From positions 15,040,145 through 15,104,144 of the forward strand of contig CM076266.1 in the NCBI GenBank assembly GCA_038380795.1: a stretch of DNA of 64,000 nt, in the 5' to 3' direction. This DNA is from Pyrocephalus nanus. Lineage: Eukaryota; Chordata; Aves; Passeriformes; Tyrannidae. Position 1 is the stretch's first letter. Each line of letters opens with the position of its first letter. Of this stretch, positions 22,711 to 36,989 are shown piece by piece. The notes under the pieces were generated by a model that worked only from the letters and a program-made list of their open reading frames with translations, searched no databases and was not told the origin of the DNA. The translations under genes and the position numbers were made by a program.

Positions 22711-25700
22711 GAAAGCCATTGCAATGAAGCCCAAGTCTCTCATCATTCACCTTTTCACCTTTCAAGTTTTCTGTCCCTGTTATATCAGTGTTAGATTTAA
22801 TACACGTAAGTATCAGTTCAGCATAGCCATCCAAAATCCTGCTCTGTACAGGCAAACCCTGTCACTATTCTAATAAACCTCTAAATGTATCCAAATGCTT
22901 CTGAAGACTTTCAGACAACACAGCAAATAGTGCTTTGCTTGCTGTCAAGTGGAAATGATTAGTTTATTTCTAAACACCAAGCTTCTGAGAAATAAAGCGG
23001 CATGGTAAATGAGGCCACTTTCCTTCTTTAACTTGGTTTTAATAGCTTGCTGCACTAATGGCCAGAACTGTAATTGGGTGGGAGAACTTTGAGCTGCTCC
23101 ATAATTCAGCCGGTGGAGTATTAATGTTATATATTGGAAACATTTTCAGAGACCACAAAAGGCTAATGTGTCTCGGGAGTGAGATTCATTCAGGAAGGTC
23201 GCCGTGCCTCTCAGCTTGCCTGCTCCCAGGTGAGCCAGGCACAGGCTGTAACCTGTGCCTTGTGGTCCCCTGTCCCAGCCTCCGCGTGTCCCTGGGAGCA
23301 GAGTGCTGGAGCTGCTCCAGACTCCATCTCCTCTGCTGTTCAGCCAGCACGGGGTGGCAGCCTGGGCAGAGGGGGCAGTGCTGCCTCCAGCCAGAGGAGC
23401 TGCCTGTGGAGGGGTGCCCTGCAGCAGGGGCCCAGCAGACCTGCAAACACCTAAGTTTTAGATATTTTGAAAATTTCTGTGGCGGTTAATAGTATTCTCT
23501 GCAAGGCTCTGCAGGGTGGGCACCCATGATGTGACACCAGGGACAACCAGCCCCTCTGGGCACGTGTGGGTTGCCTGTTGACCAAGAGCCATGGCACTGG
23601 GCGAGTGTATGTGAGAATATGATGAAAAGGGAGAATTAATTTGAATTAAGAGGCAGCATGTCTTATTTCTTCTAATTAATTTATGAGAAAATTGTGTCTG
23701 TACAAAGAAAAATCCTGTTCTTCATGCTGATTACAGCAATTCAAACAGCAAGACAAGAAATCTCAGAACAAGAACCTGACTTGGACTTCAGTGAATGTCC
23801 TCACTGGTAGGTTATTAGTAATTACTGGACAAAGAGGGAGTCTAACAAGAAATCTAAACTAAGACAGAGGAAATCCAAGGAATAGTTTTACTTAGTTACA
23901 AAGAAAGATGTTAATTACTGTATACAATTATAATCTAAATTATAATAAACTGGTCTGAACTCACATACCCAATTGCATTTTGCAGAAGGTACCAAACCAG
24001 GGCAATAAAAGCATGAGAGGAGCTGGAGAAGTTTAAAAGTATTTCCAGAACTGGATATTTGGTAAGAACGAAGGCAAGATAACTGAAAAAGTGTATATAT
24101 TTTATATCTGCCAAATTCAGTGCAAGGGATCAAAAGGAAGGAGTATTTGGCTCCTCATCTCAGGTTAAATTCGCTGGGTAGAGTTTCCTCCCTCATTCAA
24201 AGACCCCGTGCAGTTACAAGGCATGTGGGCTCACTGCACTCTTGACTGCAGTGGGAGGTGGCTGCTCAGGCAGAAAGCACAAAAATTTCCTTATTGCATT
24301 TTTCTTACTGTAACTTGTACAAAATCTCCATCTCTGCAAACAGCAGCACCTAATGCTAAGTAGAAATTACTGCCTGAAGACTGAGTAGCCATGAATGGCC
24401 ACAAAATTATTTCTTTCTTAGAGACTCAAAGAATACATGGTTTGCTTTGTTTTTTTTTTCTCCCTCAGCCATAGAGGGTATTCAGAGTTTTCCTATCTGT
24501 AGCACTGATTATTGACTGGTTTTGTAGACAGTCTGGGAAAAATAATTAAGACTTCAAATAGAACAAGATTGTAGTGCACTTTGAGAAATATCTTTGAAGA
24601 TGTAATAGCAGTTTGGTTTCCTCAGGTGTGCGGTGGCAGATGGTATTTTTTGTTGTTCTTTTAGCTTTATCCTGCTCCTCTCTGCATACAGCAGTCCCTT
24701 CCAGCAAAATCCCTTTTATTTATTCATTATATAAGAAACTTTAAAAAATATTAGAAATTATCGAACAAAAACCTGGATTTTTTTTGTCAGGTAGTGAAGC
24801 TGAGCATCAAAGCTGACTGAAGTGCACCTGTGGACATAAAGCAAAATCTCTTTTCCTTTCAGGAAACATGTGTCCAAGGAAGGGGAGAGATACAAGCACA
24901 CCAAGCCTCCTACTCTTATTTTCATGCTTCCCATCACAGGCTCCAACAGTGCCCAAATAAGAAAAACGTGACTCATTGCTGGAAACAGAATACTTTTTGT
25001 CCCATATGAAATGCTTTGCTAGTGAAATCTGGTACAGGCTTCATGTTGAAATAATTGATATAAAGTTCAGCTTACTGCATTATGATACTTCAATCCTCAA
25101 AGCACTTTGGTTAAGAAGCAGGAGCAGGGAGCACAGAGCCCTCTCCTTCACCCCTGAGGCCTGGGGCACCAGCAACAAAGGGGGAAAGGTTTTGGAGATG
25201 GGGGCAGGCTGGGAAGAGCAGAGCATCTCTTTCACTGCCCAGCTGCAAGTCTGACTTACAGTCTTGTCCAGATTTCAGAGACAGTGCAAGGGTTCACATT
25301 GTTTTATTTTGTTGTCTCTCATGCACCAAGTTAAGTGTGAGTGCTGTGAGCTGGTACTCAAGGAGAGACTGGCTGGCCCTGCAAACAGCCCCAGAGCTCT
25401 GCCATGGCTGGGCAGGAGGGCTACGGCATCTCCCACAATGGCTGCAGGCAGCAGGGAACTATGAGGCTGTTCCAGCCCCAGTAGAAGAAAGGTGAGTGTC
25501 TGTGCATGAAGCTCAGAGCAATAGGAATAAACTTCTCAGGTCATAAAGTTTGATCTCCTTCCTTACTGACTCACTGTGCTGGTAGCTTTTAGTCATCTTG
25601 TGAGCTAATAGCTCTCCTCTTTCAATGTCAAAACCAAATAGGTCCCCATGCGAAACCTACAGTTCCACTTAGGGTGTCTCCAGGTGCTTGATGTAGAGTT

Positions 25701-28700
25701 GGTGCAATCAAGTTTAATACATTTCTAATATTCCAGCCCACAAAGTCTCATACATAGTATTTTGGTAATCCCATCACCCTTACAGTACCGATTAACTCTG
25801 TAACATCCACGAATTTCATTAGGATTCTCCCACCTGGTTAATAAAAGGTATTAAATAAGATAACTTGAAATGCTGAGTCTTCAAAAATGGTGGTACCCAC
25901 CTTTCCTGATGGCCCTTCTCTCAGCACAGCCCACAGTTGTCTTCTTCTTGGCCTGTTTCTGCCCACAACAGAAGTACTTGGTTAAGCAACCTGTTTCTGT
26001 ATGGCACCTCTTCAGTGAGGTGAAGGTAGTTTATACCCAAAGCACCCCCCTTGCAAAAGGTCGCTCCTCTTACTGAGGAATGGTGGGAGATGAGGTCGAG
26101 GATAGACAACTTTGGGGAGCGTATACCAACCTTCATGTCTGTCTTTATCTTTTGAGTTCATAAATGCTTCCAAATAATACTGAGGATGGACTAAAATGGC
26201 TACAATAGTTGAGGTTGCCTGGGTTTCCCTCTTTATAATGTAGCTTTTGCTCACATATTGATGCTCTTCATTTGATAGATGTTTGGCAGAAGAGACAGAC
26301 TGGTCATTCACAATTTCTGTGCAACAAAATCTTTTTTTCAGGTGGAATATGGGCACTTCTAGTTTTGCATTCATATTCCCATTTCACAATTTTTTTTTCA
26401 TGGTCTAACTGGGTTTGTTCACATCCCTACACCTTCTTACCTGTAAGAGTGAACTTCGCTTTTTCAATCAAGTTTGTTTTCAGTAACTCATCCAGTGATT
26501 ATTCCTTCTGAAGTGACAGACAAGACATCCTCTTTACAAGGTTTTTCTCCTTGTTTGGGGATGATGGTTTTTAAACAGACATTTTACGTTTATGGAGAGA
26601 AATGTCATGCTTGTCCCACGCTCAAGTTCTTTAGTTGAGCTGATGCTGTTTTAAAATGTTTCATGAATTTCTTAAACTTGACGTTAGAAACTGAAAATCT
26701 GATTCAAATACTTAATTCAATTACTTTTTTCCTCCTTCTAATTTAGAGTAAATCAAGTTGTAAGGAAGTGGCATCAATGTCTTACCTAGGCAGGCATCAG
26801 CTAAGACAATTTAGCTCGATTCCACAGCAGTTTTTGGCATATGGAGCAAAACTCTTTCAGGCTCAGTATCAGGTGGGTGCAGAGATCCCCACTGCAGGCA
26901 GGGAAACCGCAAAGCAGAAGGAAAACATTAAGTGTTTTGAAACAGTTGTGAGAGGCCCTGCAGAATTTATGGCCTTCAGGGGCTGTGAGAGGTTTACGAG
27001 GCCGGAAGGTTTCTGGGGAGCAGTTTTGTGTGGGCTTTTGCAGGTGGTTCCCCGAGATCATACATCTCTGTTGGCTGGAATTACTGTGTTGCTGGAACTG
27101 CTGCTGCTTTGGGTTTCTGAATGGCAAGTCATGTCCTTCTGGGGAAATGTGCAATTCTGCTGCAGAGCAGCAATCTTGTTCTCAGATGCTCTGCATCACC
27201 AGGAGGACAGGCAGGCTCTTGGCATGCAGTACCAGGATCAGTGAAGACAAACATGCTGTTTTGGAAAACAGCTGTTTGTAAAATGTCTGTGCAAGGTCAG
27301 AAGGAAAGAAAAAAAAAAAAAAAAAGCCTTGTACTCTGGTCAGCCTAAACTGAACAAATTTATTCCTCCAGGTAGTTTTATTTTCAGTGGAACTGCTTGC
27401 AGAAGTACAGGAGATAGTGAGTGATGTCCTGCAAAAATCTAGTTTTATATGTGTTCTCTTTGACTTTTCATCAGAGGCCTATTAGATCTTTTCTGATGAT
27501 CAATTGTAACAATTCTTTTAAATTCTTTTAAATAGCAGCAACATGATTTTAAGTGGTTTATTTAGTGTAGCATGCAAAGACTGTAATAACCCAGAAACCT
27601 GTCCATGAATGGTGGCCCTGTCAGTGCCTCCTTTCCTGAGATGATCTTTCTAAGCTGGCTAAGCTATCGAGCACATCTGGAAACAGATGTCCTTGCCAAT
27701 AATTTGTGTGCTTTTCATCCACTGACCACAAAGGCTTCATTTGCCCATCTACTCTTGACTCTCTCTGTGACTCCAGTGGGAAATTAGCACATGAGCCTGC
27801 AGCTCCACACTTGCTCTCCACAGGTTGCTGCAGAGTTTCCCTCTGTGGGTAACCTGTTCCACATGGGAGAAAACACAGCCATGCAAGTACCTGGATGCTG
27901 TTATAAATTCATGAAAAATTTAGTTTTTCTCACAGACTGGTGGGTCTCACCCTCACAGGCCTTGAGGCAACATTTCCAGTGAGAGCGAAGTCCGTGGTGT
28001 TCCCCCTATCTGGCTCATCACCACCAGGTCGCAGTGCTGTGTCCCAGCCCTTGCTGGAGAAGTTGGGAAATACTCACTCCGGTCCTAGCCATCAGAGGTT
28101 GCTCTGATTTCCCCAGGCTTGTCTCAGTGGCCACTCCTGCCTCCCAGAATTGTTGGTGTCCTGCCTTGGTTTCTTGTCTGTATTTAATAATTTTTGGCTT
28201 AAATTCCATTTCTTGTGGCTTTGTCTGCAAAGGAAAAAGATGAAGATAGAAGCCTCTACCCCATGCTGATAGGCTACAGGCCATGAGGGGGTTTCCCAGT
28301 GCTTCCCAGACAAGACCATCTCTTATTTCATGTCCCACCTGCCAGATGCATGCTGGTAAGGTGAGCTTGAACATTTATTCAGCTTCCCAAAAAATCCCTG
28401 CTGGAGCGGAGAGTCATGAGGATCTACAGTATTTCACTGAAGCCTTTATTTACACAACTGGTGTAAACATCATGGAAAGATTATTGCAGAGGAGTGGATA
28501 TGGATTGTTTAAAGTGGATTTCAGAAAGAATACAGAAATTGATAATTCAGTTTAACTCAGATTTGATTTCAGAATCACAAAACCTGGCAGCTGAAACTTA
28601 AACAAGGAGCTATTTGGTAACTTGTGGCACAACTTCTCCTCCCTATGAAGATATCCATCCTTGAAGAGGCTGTGCTACCTGTCTTTTAAGGGATATACCT

Positions 28701-31700
28701 GGATGTGGTTATTTCTCAGGTTTTGCTCCCCTATAGGGTTAGCAGCTGGAGAGCATGCTTTATGATCATGTTTTGATCTTATTTTTAATTCATTTCCCCC
28801 ACCCTAAAGTGTTTGTCATCTGCTGTAAGCTGTTGTTTCAGACAGCTGCTAGATCCTAGCTGATGGAGTTTATTGATTTCTGACTCTGGTCTTGCAAATC
28901 TTATTTCAAATTCATCACCTGCTGGAGCCGTACTGGGAGCCTGAGCTGAACTGCAGCATGCTACAGATAAGAGAGCTCTCTCATGGGCCTTTTAGTGTCT
29001 GTAAAGCCCCTCTGTGTGCCCTGCTCTGGAGCAGCCCACCCTGATACCAAGAGGTCTCAGAGCAAACCCTGACCCCTTCCCCTCCTGCAGCCCCATACAG
29101 GGCTGTGCCTGACACCTTGGTGTGCCAGCACCAGCCATGCTGTGTTGTGTTGCACCATGCAAGAGGAGAGACAAGGAGCTGTGCACAGCAGATGTCAGGC
29201 AGTGGGTTGGTGGCCCAGCTTGGTGGGTGGCAAGCCCCCCTTGTCTCAGCCCACCTCCAGCACCGCTGTCCTCATACACAAATTATGTTCCTGTCCTCCC
29301 CACTGCAACAGAAAGCCTGAAAACCTGAACCAGATGCAAGGTTTCACCTGAGTTTACAGACAGCCTGGAAGCAATAACTCTGGGAGGTATAAACTGCTTC
29401 TTTCATCATAATAAGATGTTAATGGGGGGGAAAGCCCCGCTGCTCCAGGCAGTCCTCTATTAATGCTGCCGCAGCAGCTGGGAAAAGGATCTGCTGGATC
29501 GGTTTCAGCAATGCCCACATCCGTGCATTCCCCGTGCCTGTGGCTCAGGGCTTCCCATCCAAATGCCCCCCTGATGTGGTCCCAATTCCTGAGGCAGAGG
29601 ATGCCTGCTCGTGTCCCTCCCCACAGCGCAGGGTCCCCCAGGTCCCAAGGTCTTTGGTGAGGGCTGTGGGCAGCAGCACACAGCACTTCTCAGGGGGCTG
29701 AGCAAAACATCTGTTTGCCATTGCTTTGGGTCGTTTATAGCATTTTGATGCTCTCTTCTGCAACATTTTATTTTAAAGGGCCTTGTGATACTCCCATGTA
29801 AAGTGCATCTGAAGTGCAGCTTGCTCCTGGTTTATACATTTCAGTTAAGTTTGCCTATAATTTGGGATGTTCCCAGGGCATGTGCCCCTCTGGTGCAAGA
29901 CCACAGACATTGTTCCCAGGTCTCACGTTGCTGGTCACAAGCCATGCTGCTCTGCTCTCCCCCTTGCTTTCTATGGGAAAGGATGTTTGGGCCAAACCGA
30001 ACTGCCCCTTCTTTGACTTAAAGTAAAAAACTACTTTGGAAGTCAGGCTGCAATCTCTCGTAATGCAGCATGGGATTAAAGGGACAAATAAGCCAGTGCC
30101 CTCCTTTGCAGTGCTCTGTACACGTTTGCTTTTCTATTGTGGAAAGTCCATACACGTGGTAAGGGGCTCAGGCAGCTTTGAGGTAAGGAGGAACAGAGGG
30201 GTAATGTGTTTTCTGCTGGGCAACCTTACCTGCTCTGATTGTGCTGAATTTTCATCTAAGGGGAACTGTGAAGGATAATTACCATCATGTGTTACCTGAG
30301 ATTACAGGGTTGCTTTCCAACTAATGACACTAGGAGAACCAAGCAGTTGTTAATATTTAATCAGACTCTTGGCTTAACAATTGGATAAATGAGGTGTGTA
30401 ATTACACAATTACAGAAGATGTTTCAGATAGGAACTGCGCTGTTATTAATAGTGAAGGTGAAAGCTGGTGAACATACATCGTTCAATCCCATCAAGCACG
30501 TCATTAAAAAAGATCTTCAGCACAAGAGTCTAACAGCATGTCTTATGAGACAGTAAACAAAGGTTTCAGCTGCTCCTGAAATAAAAACTCCTGCTTGGCC
30601 AAGAGATTTCAATGTAACAAAAAATACCAGACCAGGTGTTTTGTTGATGTGGCAAGCTGTAATCAGGGGTAACTAGGGAACATTTAAATACATACACAGA
30701 GTATATCGCACATTTATGGTTGTGCTTCATGTATCATTTCTCAGCAGTCAGACAATTATTTTCCCTAGGTTCTTCATTTTAAATCTGATAGGAAACAGAG
30801 AGGTACCTTTTAATTTGGTGTAGTGCCTACCTGCCCAGTGGAACTTTTCTTTAAAATAAGTGTTGTCATATAGCACGGATAAGGTGTTGTGTTTGATTGC
30901 AAAGTGACAGTCAGAATGAAAATGGAGATGCTGTCTATAATAATTTCATTAGTCTGTTCCTTTAACCCTGTGCTTTATCTTAGCTCCTTTAAAACTTTAT
31001 TCTTTTCAAGTGATTTGGATTTGAAAATATTGCAATAGTTGTAGTCTTCAGTGTTCCACTACAGTGACCATTAACTGACTCTCTCAAGAGTCAATTAGCG
31101 GGATACAGAAAGTTAACATCAAAATCAAGGAACTTATTGACCAGTGTGATTGCAGGTTAGTGGTATGAATTGGAATAGTGCAGGAAATTGAATCTCAGAA
31201 ATGTTTTCCACAATGTAATGAGGCAGCATTCAGGTGTTAAGGTGATTTCCCAAATATGAGGCTGTAAAAGCAAGAAGCACATTTCTTGGCAGATGCTATG
31301 GATGATATCGTGTTGAATCTCTCCTCTTCCCAACTAACCTTCCTGAAAAGCTCGTACTCATCCAGATCTGGATGCTGAATTTCTTATTGTCCAGTTCCAG
31401 CTGTGACTAGATACCACCACCTTTGGAGTGTGCTTTGAGATCAGGGAAAGAAATGTCCTGTCGAAGTTACATTCATATTTTTCTTCTAGAGATATTTGCA
31501 TTAGGAAATCATGTAATTAGAAGTGGTGTGCATGCTCAGTGCTCAGCTGAGAGCTGGTTCTGTGCCAGTGGCTGAGCTGCACAACATGCTGTCAGGTCCT
31601 GTCAGCATGTGCTTGCACAAAGGTTCCTCTTTAATAGCAATTTGTACTTGGTGTTAAGCTCCTGCTGTGGAAAGTGCAGAACCCTTCCATTATAGTGATG

Positions 31701-33995
31701 CGGAGCCAACAGGTTTAATTAGGAAAATAAGATTTACCTATATGATATGTTGGAACAGAACTGTAAAAGGAGACATACAGAAATGCACCAAGCATAATAA
31801 TTTCCTATAGAACGTTACCCTGTGATCCAGTTTAGTGCAACCTGTTTCTTCATCCTCTCTCCTCTGCCTCACTTTGAGTCTGCCAATCCTGTCTTGCCCA
31901 AATTAGTTCACCTGAAATAATTGTCCTCTATTCTGCCTTTTTCATGCACCTTCCAAAGTCTGCATCCCTGCAGCTCCCAGCCTCACTTTTGAGTTCTGTA
32001 TGGCCATGGACTGTGCCCTCCATCCTCCTTGGCAGGCCTCTGTTGCTCATATGTGATACCTATGTTCTTGTGCTCCCCATTCCTTCTGGTACTTTCATGA
32101 CATTGCCACCATGAAAATCGTTGGTAAATAAAGAGACTTGCAGCTTTCTTTCCTTTTCATGACTTGATTCCTCTGCTTTGCTGTCCCCATGGGCTGCCTC
32201 AGAATTACTGGAGGAAATATAGTTTGGAAATTGAGAAACCTGGGAGCTGTTAGGTTTCAATGCTGCCCAGACAAGCTAAAATACATTGAACCTGTTTGGC
32301 TGAGAACCCAACCTCATTGCAGCTCCATCCATAAACTGTCCAGGCTTCCTCAAGGAAGGATCACCTATGGCACTTGGCTGTGAAGCATTTCATGTCTTTA
32401 TATGCCTGTGTAAACAGCTTTGGGTTAAGGAAATAAGCAGCATGCAAGGCTTTCCACCCCTACCCTGCAGGCCTGGGGTAGCCTGCCCTCTGAGGGAGGG
32501 TGGCCACATGGTGAAATCCCTTTTGGCCCACGTGAGCAGTGGGGAAACTGCTGTTGACTGGTGAGTTTGTGCTGGAGTGGGCAGAGAGCTGCCTACAGGG
32601 TCCTGCCTGCTGGGAGCATGGGCACAGTGATGCACAACTTTCTGTAACGGAGTCCAGCCTCCTCCCAGTGCACTGCTTTTAGGAGATGGTTTCATTATCT
32701 GTAAAGCTTTTTGTTGCATCATTTCCCGTTAGTCAGGCCATGATCTGTGCCCAGTGCTGCAGCAGCAGTTACGATAAAGGCCTTTGCTGTTGGCTTTTGG
32801 GGGGAAATCCAAGACTGACAGAGGACTTTTTTAGCTAAGACAAGCAAGTTTCATTTGTTAATTAACATTTGTGGCACCTTGAAAACAGAAAATGCTGCAT
32901 ATGTACTTAAGTATTTTTCTAGAGTCAAGGTGGCTTACATTTAAACTTTTCGAAGCCCTAATGACTTGGTCTGTCAATTCCTGATCAACTCTTTCTATAA
33001 AAATAAAAATAAACCAGAAAGATATTGAGCCCTGTCACCTAAGAAAGCTTCTCTTCTCCCATGTGTGGGGTATTCCCTTTCGTACTTGCAGAGCACCTGC
33101 AGAGTCAGTGACTATAAACTACTTACTCATGAATACATAAAACATCTATTTAATTAAAATGTTAAAATACGTGGAATGTTTCAAGGATGCTGCTTTGTAG
33201 CTTTCTGCAGATTGGGCACATCAGTAATTTATGCAGTCTGACTTTGCAAGGTGTTCTGGGCTATTGTCCTCAGGACTATGGCAACCTCCCCCAGGGAGAC
33301 AGGACACTTTTCAAAGGGAACACACGGTGACAAATGCTGTCTCATGAACATTTGAAGCAGTGCACACAGAGATACACATGGACAAGCAATTCTCAAAGAA
33401 AGATGAGTTGCTATTATTGTGGAGCTTGGGAGTAAATTTAGCTTTCTGCTGAACTGGTACCTCCATTTCTCTAGTCATCATTTGCAGAGGCAACTTTCAT
33501 GGAATCCATAAAATCATTTTGTTTCTGTCTCTTCCTTTGAAGAAAGTCAGTGTCACCCAGACCTCACAGAGCTCTCAGCTGGATGCACATGTTGGCTGCC
33601 CTGTTTGATCCCCTCTGAGCTAAATGTGTTTGTTTGCAATTAATCTCCTTTGAAAGGAGAGAGTCCACAATGTATCTTCTCTCTGTGCAAAGATCCTTCC
33701 TTGGGTCCATCCCACAGCCCTCATAGGTGGTGTTCAGGGCATTTCAGAATAAATCAGAGACACCAGCTATTCCTCTGTGTAATATCTCCTGAAGAAAAAA
33801 ATAAAAGGAGGTTGTAAGAGTATGGACAAAATTCAGGGCGCATCCTAGCTTTTAATGAATCTCTAAATATCAAAAGTAAATCTGCTAATGTGGGTGATGT
33901 CGTCAATGGAGAGTAACCAAACGGCTTACTGAACTCTCTTTGAAGGTTTGAATAAAGAGGGATTTCTTTTGGTGCTTCTGGTCAATGGACACGTT

Positions 33996-34040
33996 AAGTT
34001 ATATGCAGTCAATGAATTAATAAGTCAAATGCAGTCAATG
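33996..34040. repeat. Local tandem duplication of a 19-base motif
   Basis: AAGTTATATGCAGTCAATG (33996-34014) recurs with two changes at 34022-34040. It contains a shared ATGCAGTCAATG core. Confidence 0.7.
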
Positions 34041-35575
34041 CAGAGAAGCAGGACAGCTGGGGAAGCCCAGGGAGAGGGAAGATGAATGACGAGCTTGTAT
34101 TTTGGCAGGGAGGTGACTGCAAGCCTGAACTCATTTCAGCATAAAGAGACAAGTGAAATAAGGCAGTATTGGTTTCTGCAGGACCCACTTATCTTTTATC
34201 TGTAGATTTTAATTTCTATTTGTAAAAGAATAGTTGAATGTTATGCAACATTTTTTCTAATTCTCCAGCTGCGGAAAACAAACCACATCTGCCACATAAA
34301 ATAACAATGAAATTATCTGAAAGCTGTACTGTTCTTAAAAGCAGCTACAAGTATGTGTTCAAATAACTTGCTGGAAAAGAACAGGTCCAATTTGTCAGAT
34401 GATAATACATAAGCTTAGAAGGAGGGAAAAATAAAGCCAAGAGAAATATTGCACTTCAGGGAGTTCAAATAAAGAGGTTCCTTTCCACCAATCTTCTGTG
34501 GGCTTGCAAGGCATAAATTACACAAACAGCATTTAAAAACAGGAATGCAAAAATCAAAGAGCAAAATTAAAAGCTCTGTTCATGTTCCAACCGTGTAACA
34601 AGTGTGCAGCAGATGTCAGAGGCCTATGATTAAGAAATCCTCTGGTCTGGATGCACAATCTCCAGCGTGTCCTGCTGGCACGCATCTGAGGGTAGGCTGT
34701 AACAAACGTGCTGTCAGCTGTGTAAAATACACAGTCTGTGAGAAGAGGAAATAGAGCAAATCTGGCAACAATGCTTTCACTTGTATTTCTCTAAAAAAGC
34801 TGTTACTTCACAGTGATTCTGAACGAGGAACCACCAGTGGCCTGAGAGCTGTTGCACTCCATCTCAGGGAAGACCCACCTCCTTTGTCGGTTCCTCTCTC
34901 TCACTGGGGCTGAGGTTTCCAGTGAAGCACAAACTGTGCCTTAAAATGGAGCAGTTCACCTTAACTGCAGCTGACATTTGGGTTCCGAGGATATAACCCG
35001 CTTTCATGGTCCATTATACCCTATCTGGGTGAAAAGACCTGGGCTGCCAAAAGCAGAAAGGAGTAATAAAAATAAAAATAGCATATTGAAATAGTTTAGC
35101 TGAGAGAAATTGTCAAAAGACTATGGATTTATTTCTTTGGATTTAGGTTTAAAGTGATTTCTAAAGCTGCATTTTGATAATATTCTTAAAATATGTCAGA
35201 CTTCACACGTTAAGTGGTAGAAAAATACCCTGCCTCCTACACTCACAGCAGTGGGAGAAGCATGTTATGATGACTATATAAAGCCCTTCCTGCAATTGAG
35301 TTGTTCTTAAGTTAAATATTTTTATATAGCAAACAATAATAAAACATCAGTCAATACCACACACAGATCCCAGATGAATGCAAGACTGAATGCACATTAA
35401 AGGCTTTGCTGATAGCCCCAACAAGAGGGTTTTTCATGCAGGTTTGCAGGCTTAACATCATTTAAACAAACTCCCCTTTACATCACCTCCCCAGTTGCAA
35501 TGGACCTTACTGTGGGAGTAAATTACACGCCCGCTTAATCTGAGAGGGTTTAGATTAAATGTGAAGTGTCATCCT

Positions 35576-35622
35576 GGGGGTGGAGGGGGTGGGTTGGCTG
35601 GGGAGAGGGAGGTGGCAGGGGG
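35576..35622 (+). other. Long G-quadruplex-type tract
   Basis: The tract has GGGGG, GGGGG, GGG, GGGG, GGG and GGGGG runs with short loops; the first four runs have loops of 4, 1 and 6 bases. It is directly flanked by AT-rich, conserved-looking sequence (35505-35570). Confidence 0.75.
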
Positions 35623-36970
35623 AAGTGCTGCCTGCGAGCCTGACATGGAATCAAATTAACGAGTTCTGCTCAGTGTACATTTTATTCCTTGGAATAGCTG
35701 TGAGTCTGAGCTGAATCCTGTGATGGGAAATGCTGTTTGTCTACACCTTCTCCTGCCTATTACTGAAAAGGTTAAGAAAAAGTATGTTCCCATTCAAGTT
35801 TTCAGTGTGTTTATTAATCAGAAATGTATAAAGTTTTTGGAGTTGTACACTGCAAGAGCAAGGCATGGGAAGGCAGGTGTAAAATGTACTGTTTCATGTC
35901 AGTGGCAGCTGCAGTTTCATTTTTGTGGCAGAGTGATAAATGACAGGAATTCACAATGTTCCCCAACTCCTTTGGAAGACGTATTCTATAGAATGGAAAT
36001 AGAAGCATTGAATTATTAAAAATCATTCCATTTACATATGAAAATGGTACAGTGTCACGTTAAATACACCATATTAAGAGGTCAATTAGAGACCTATTTT
36101 GAGTTAATGGAATTATTCGTGGTTTTTTTTTTTTTTACATTTTAAATGCAATATTTCAAGGTGTAGTGGAGATCGAAGGAATAGAAAAAAGGGTAATCCA
36201 GCTGAAGGCAGTTAATGCTTGTGGAATGGCTGAGAACAACATCAGCAGGTGAAAGGCTGTGATGGGGCAAGGGCTGAGCAGGCAGCACTCTTTTCTTCCC
36301 ATCTACACTGACTCCCCTGTGTGTGTGAGCAAAAAATGGTGGTTTTTAAAATACATTCCCTTTTTCCAAATAAAACATAAAACAAGGGAAAACATGCTGA
36401 AGCCCTGGCTCCCAACCACAACCCTAATTTCACTAAACCTTACAGCACTTTCTTTAAATGCTATTTGGTTCAGTGGAAATTGAGCAAATAAAGAAATCCT
36501 GAGCACAGTATTGCAACTGGTCAAGGTACAGCTCTTGCATTAGTCACTGAACAGTTGTTCAGATGCAGATTTGCATTGGAATCAGCTCCAAAGGGAAATA
36601 GCTAGAAAGAACTTCTCTACTCTTCAAAGGATTTGCTGCTCCTGTGATGCCCCTGGAATATTAATGCACATGGAAATTGGCCCCCTCTATCTTACAAGAG
36701 ACAAGATGGCTGCAAAAGGGGAAACCTCTGGACAGAAAAACAACTAAATGAAAGAGGTATTTGATGTATTTTGGCATCCAAGGACAGTTCTGCCCACAAT
36801 ACTCCAGGACTTTTGCTAACCCTCTCCTTCCGTCCTGCCCAAGCACATGTTTATTGGTGATTGCACTGGGGACCTGGATTCAGATGGAAAATCAACCAGA
36901 GAAAAAAAAGCAATAGGATGGTTTTCTTACAACTGACATATTCTTGTCCATGTGGCATAAATTGCTGCCA

Positions 36971-36989
36971 ATATATATATATATATATA
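36971..36989. repeat. AT dinucleotide microsatellite
   Basis: About nine AT units, continuing into a degenerate ACATACATA/TGTATA tail to about 37010. Confidence 0.9.

Larger units (their letters stand above)
19411..35575. other. Intergenic desert, no gene recognised
   Basis: No coding exon with recognisable homology was found. A-runs lie at 20240 (T on +), 22237-22252, 22694-22710 and about 27309-27325. GC-richer islands without CpG clustering occur at about 23170-23600, 29000-29720 and 32440-32660; they generate overlapping short open frames on both strands. AT-rich, low-repeat blocks at 23040-23165 and 23610-23710 look like conserved noncoding candidates. The 158-codon open frame at 26768-27244 shows no domain, and I do not call it a gene. 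Confidence 0.6.

Noticed and set aside
26768..27244. 158-codon + strand open frame
   Set aside because: No recognisable domain, no splice or promoter context, and overlapping frames on both strands. It is consistent with chance in a stop-poor stretch.
28565..28625. AGAATCACAAAACC as the start of an antisense CR1 tail
   Set aside because: Only the first dozen bases resemble CR1; the continuation does not follow any CR1 3' region I recognise.
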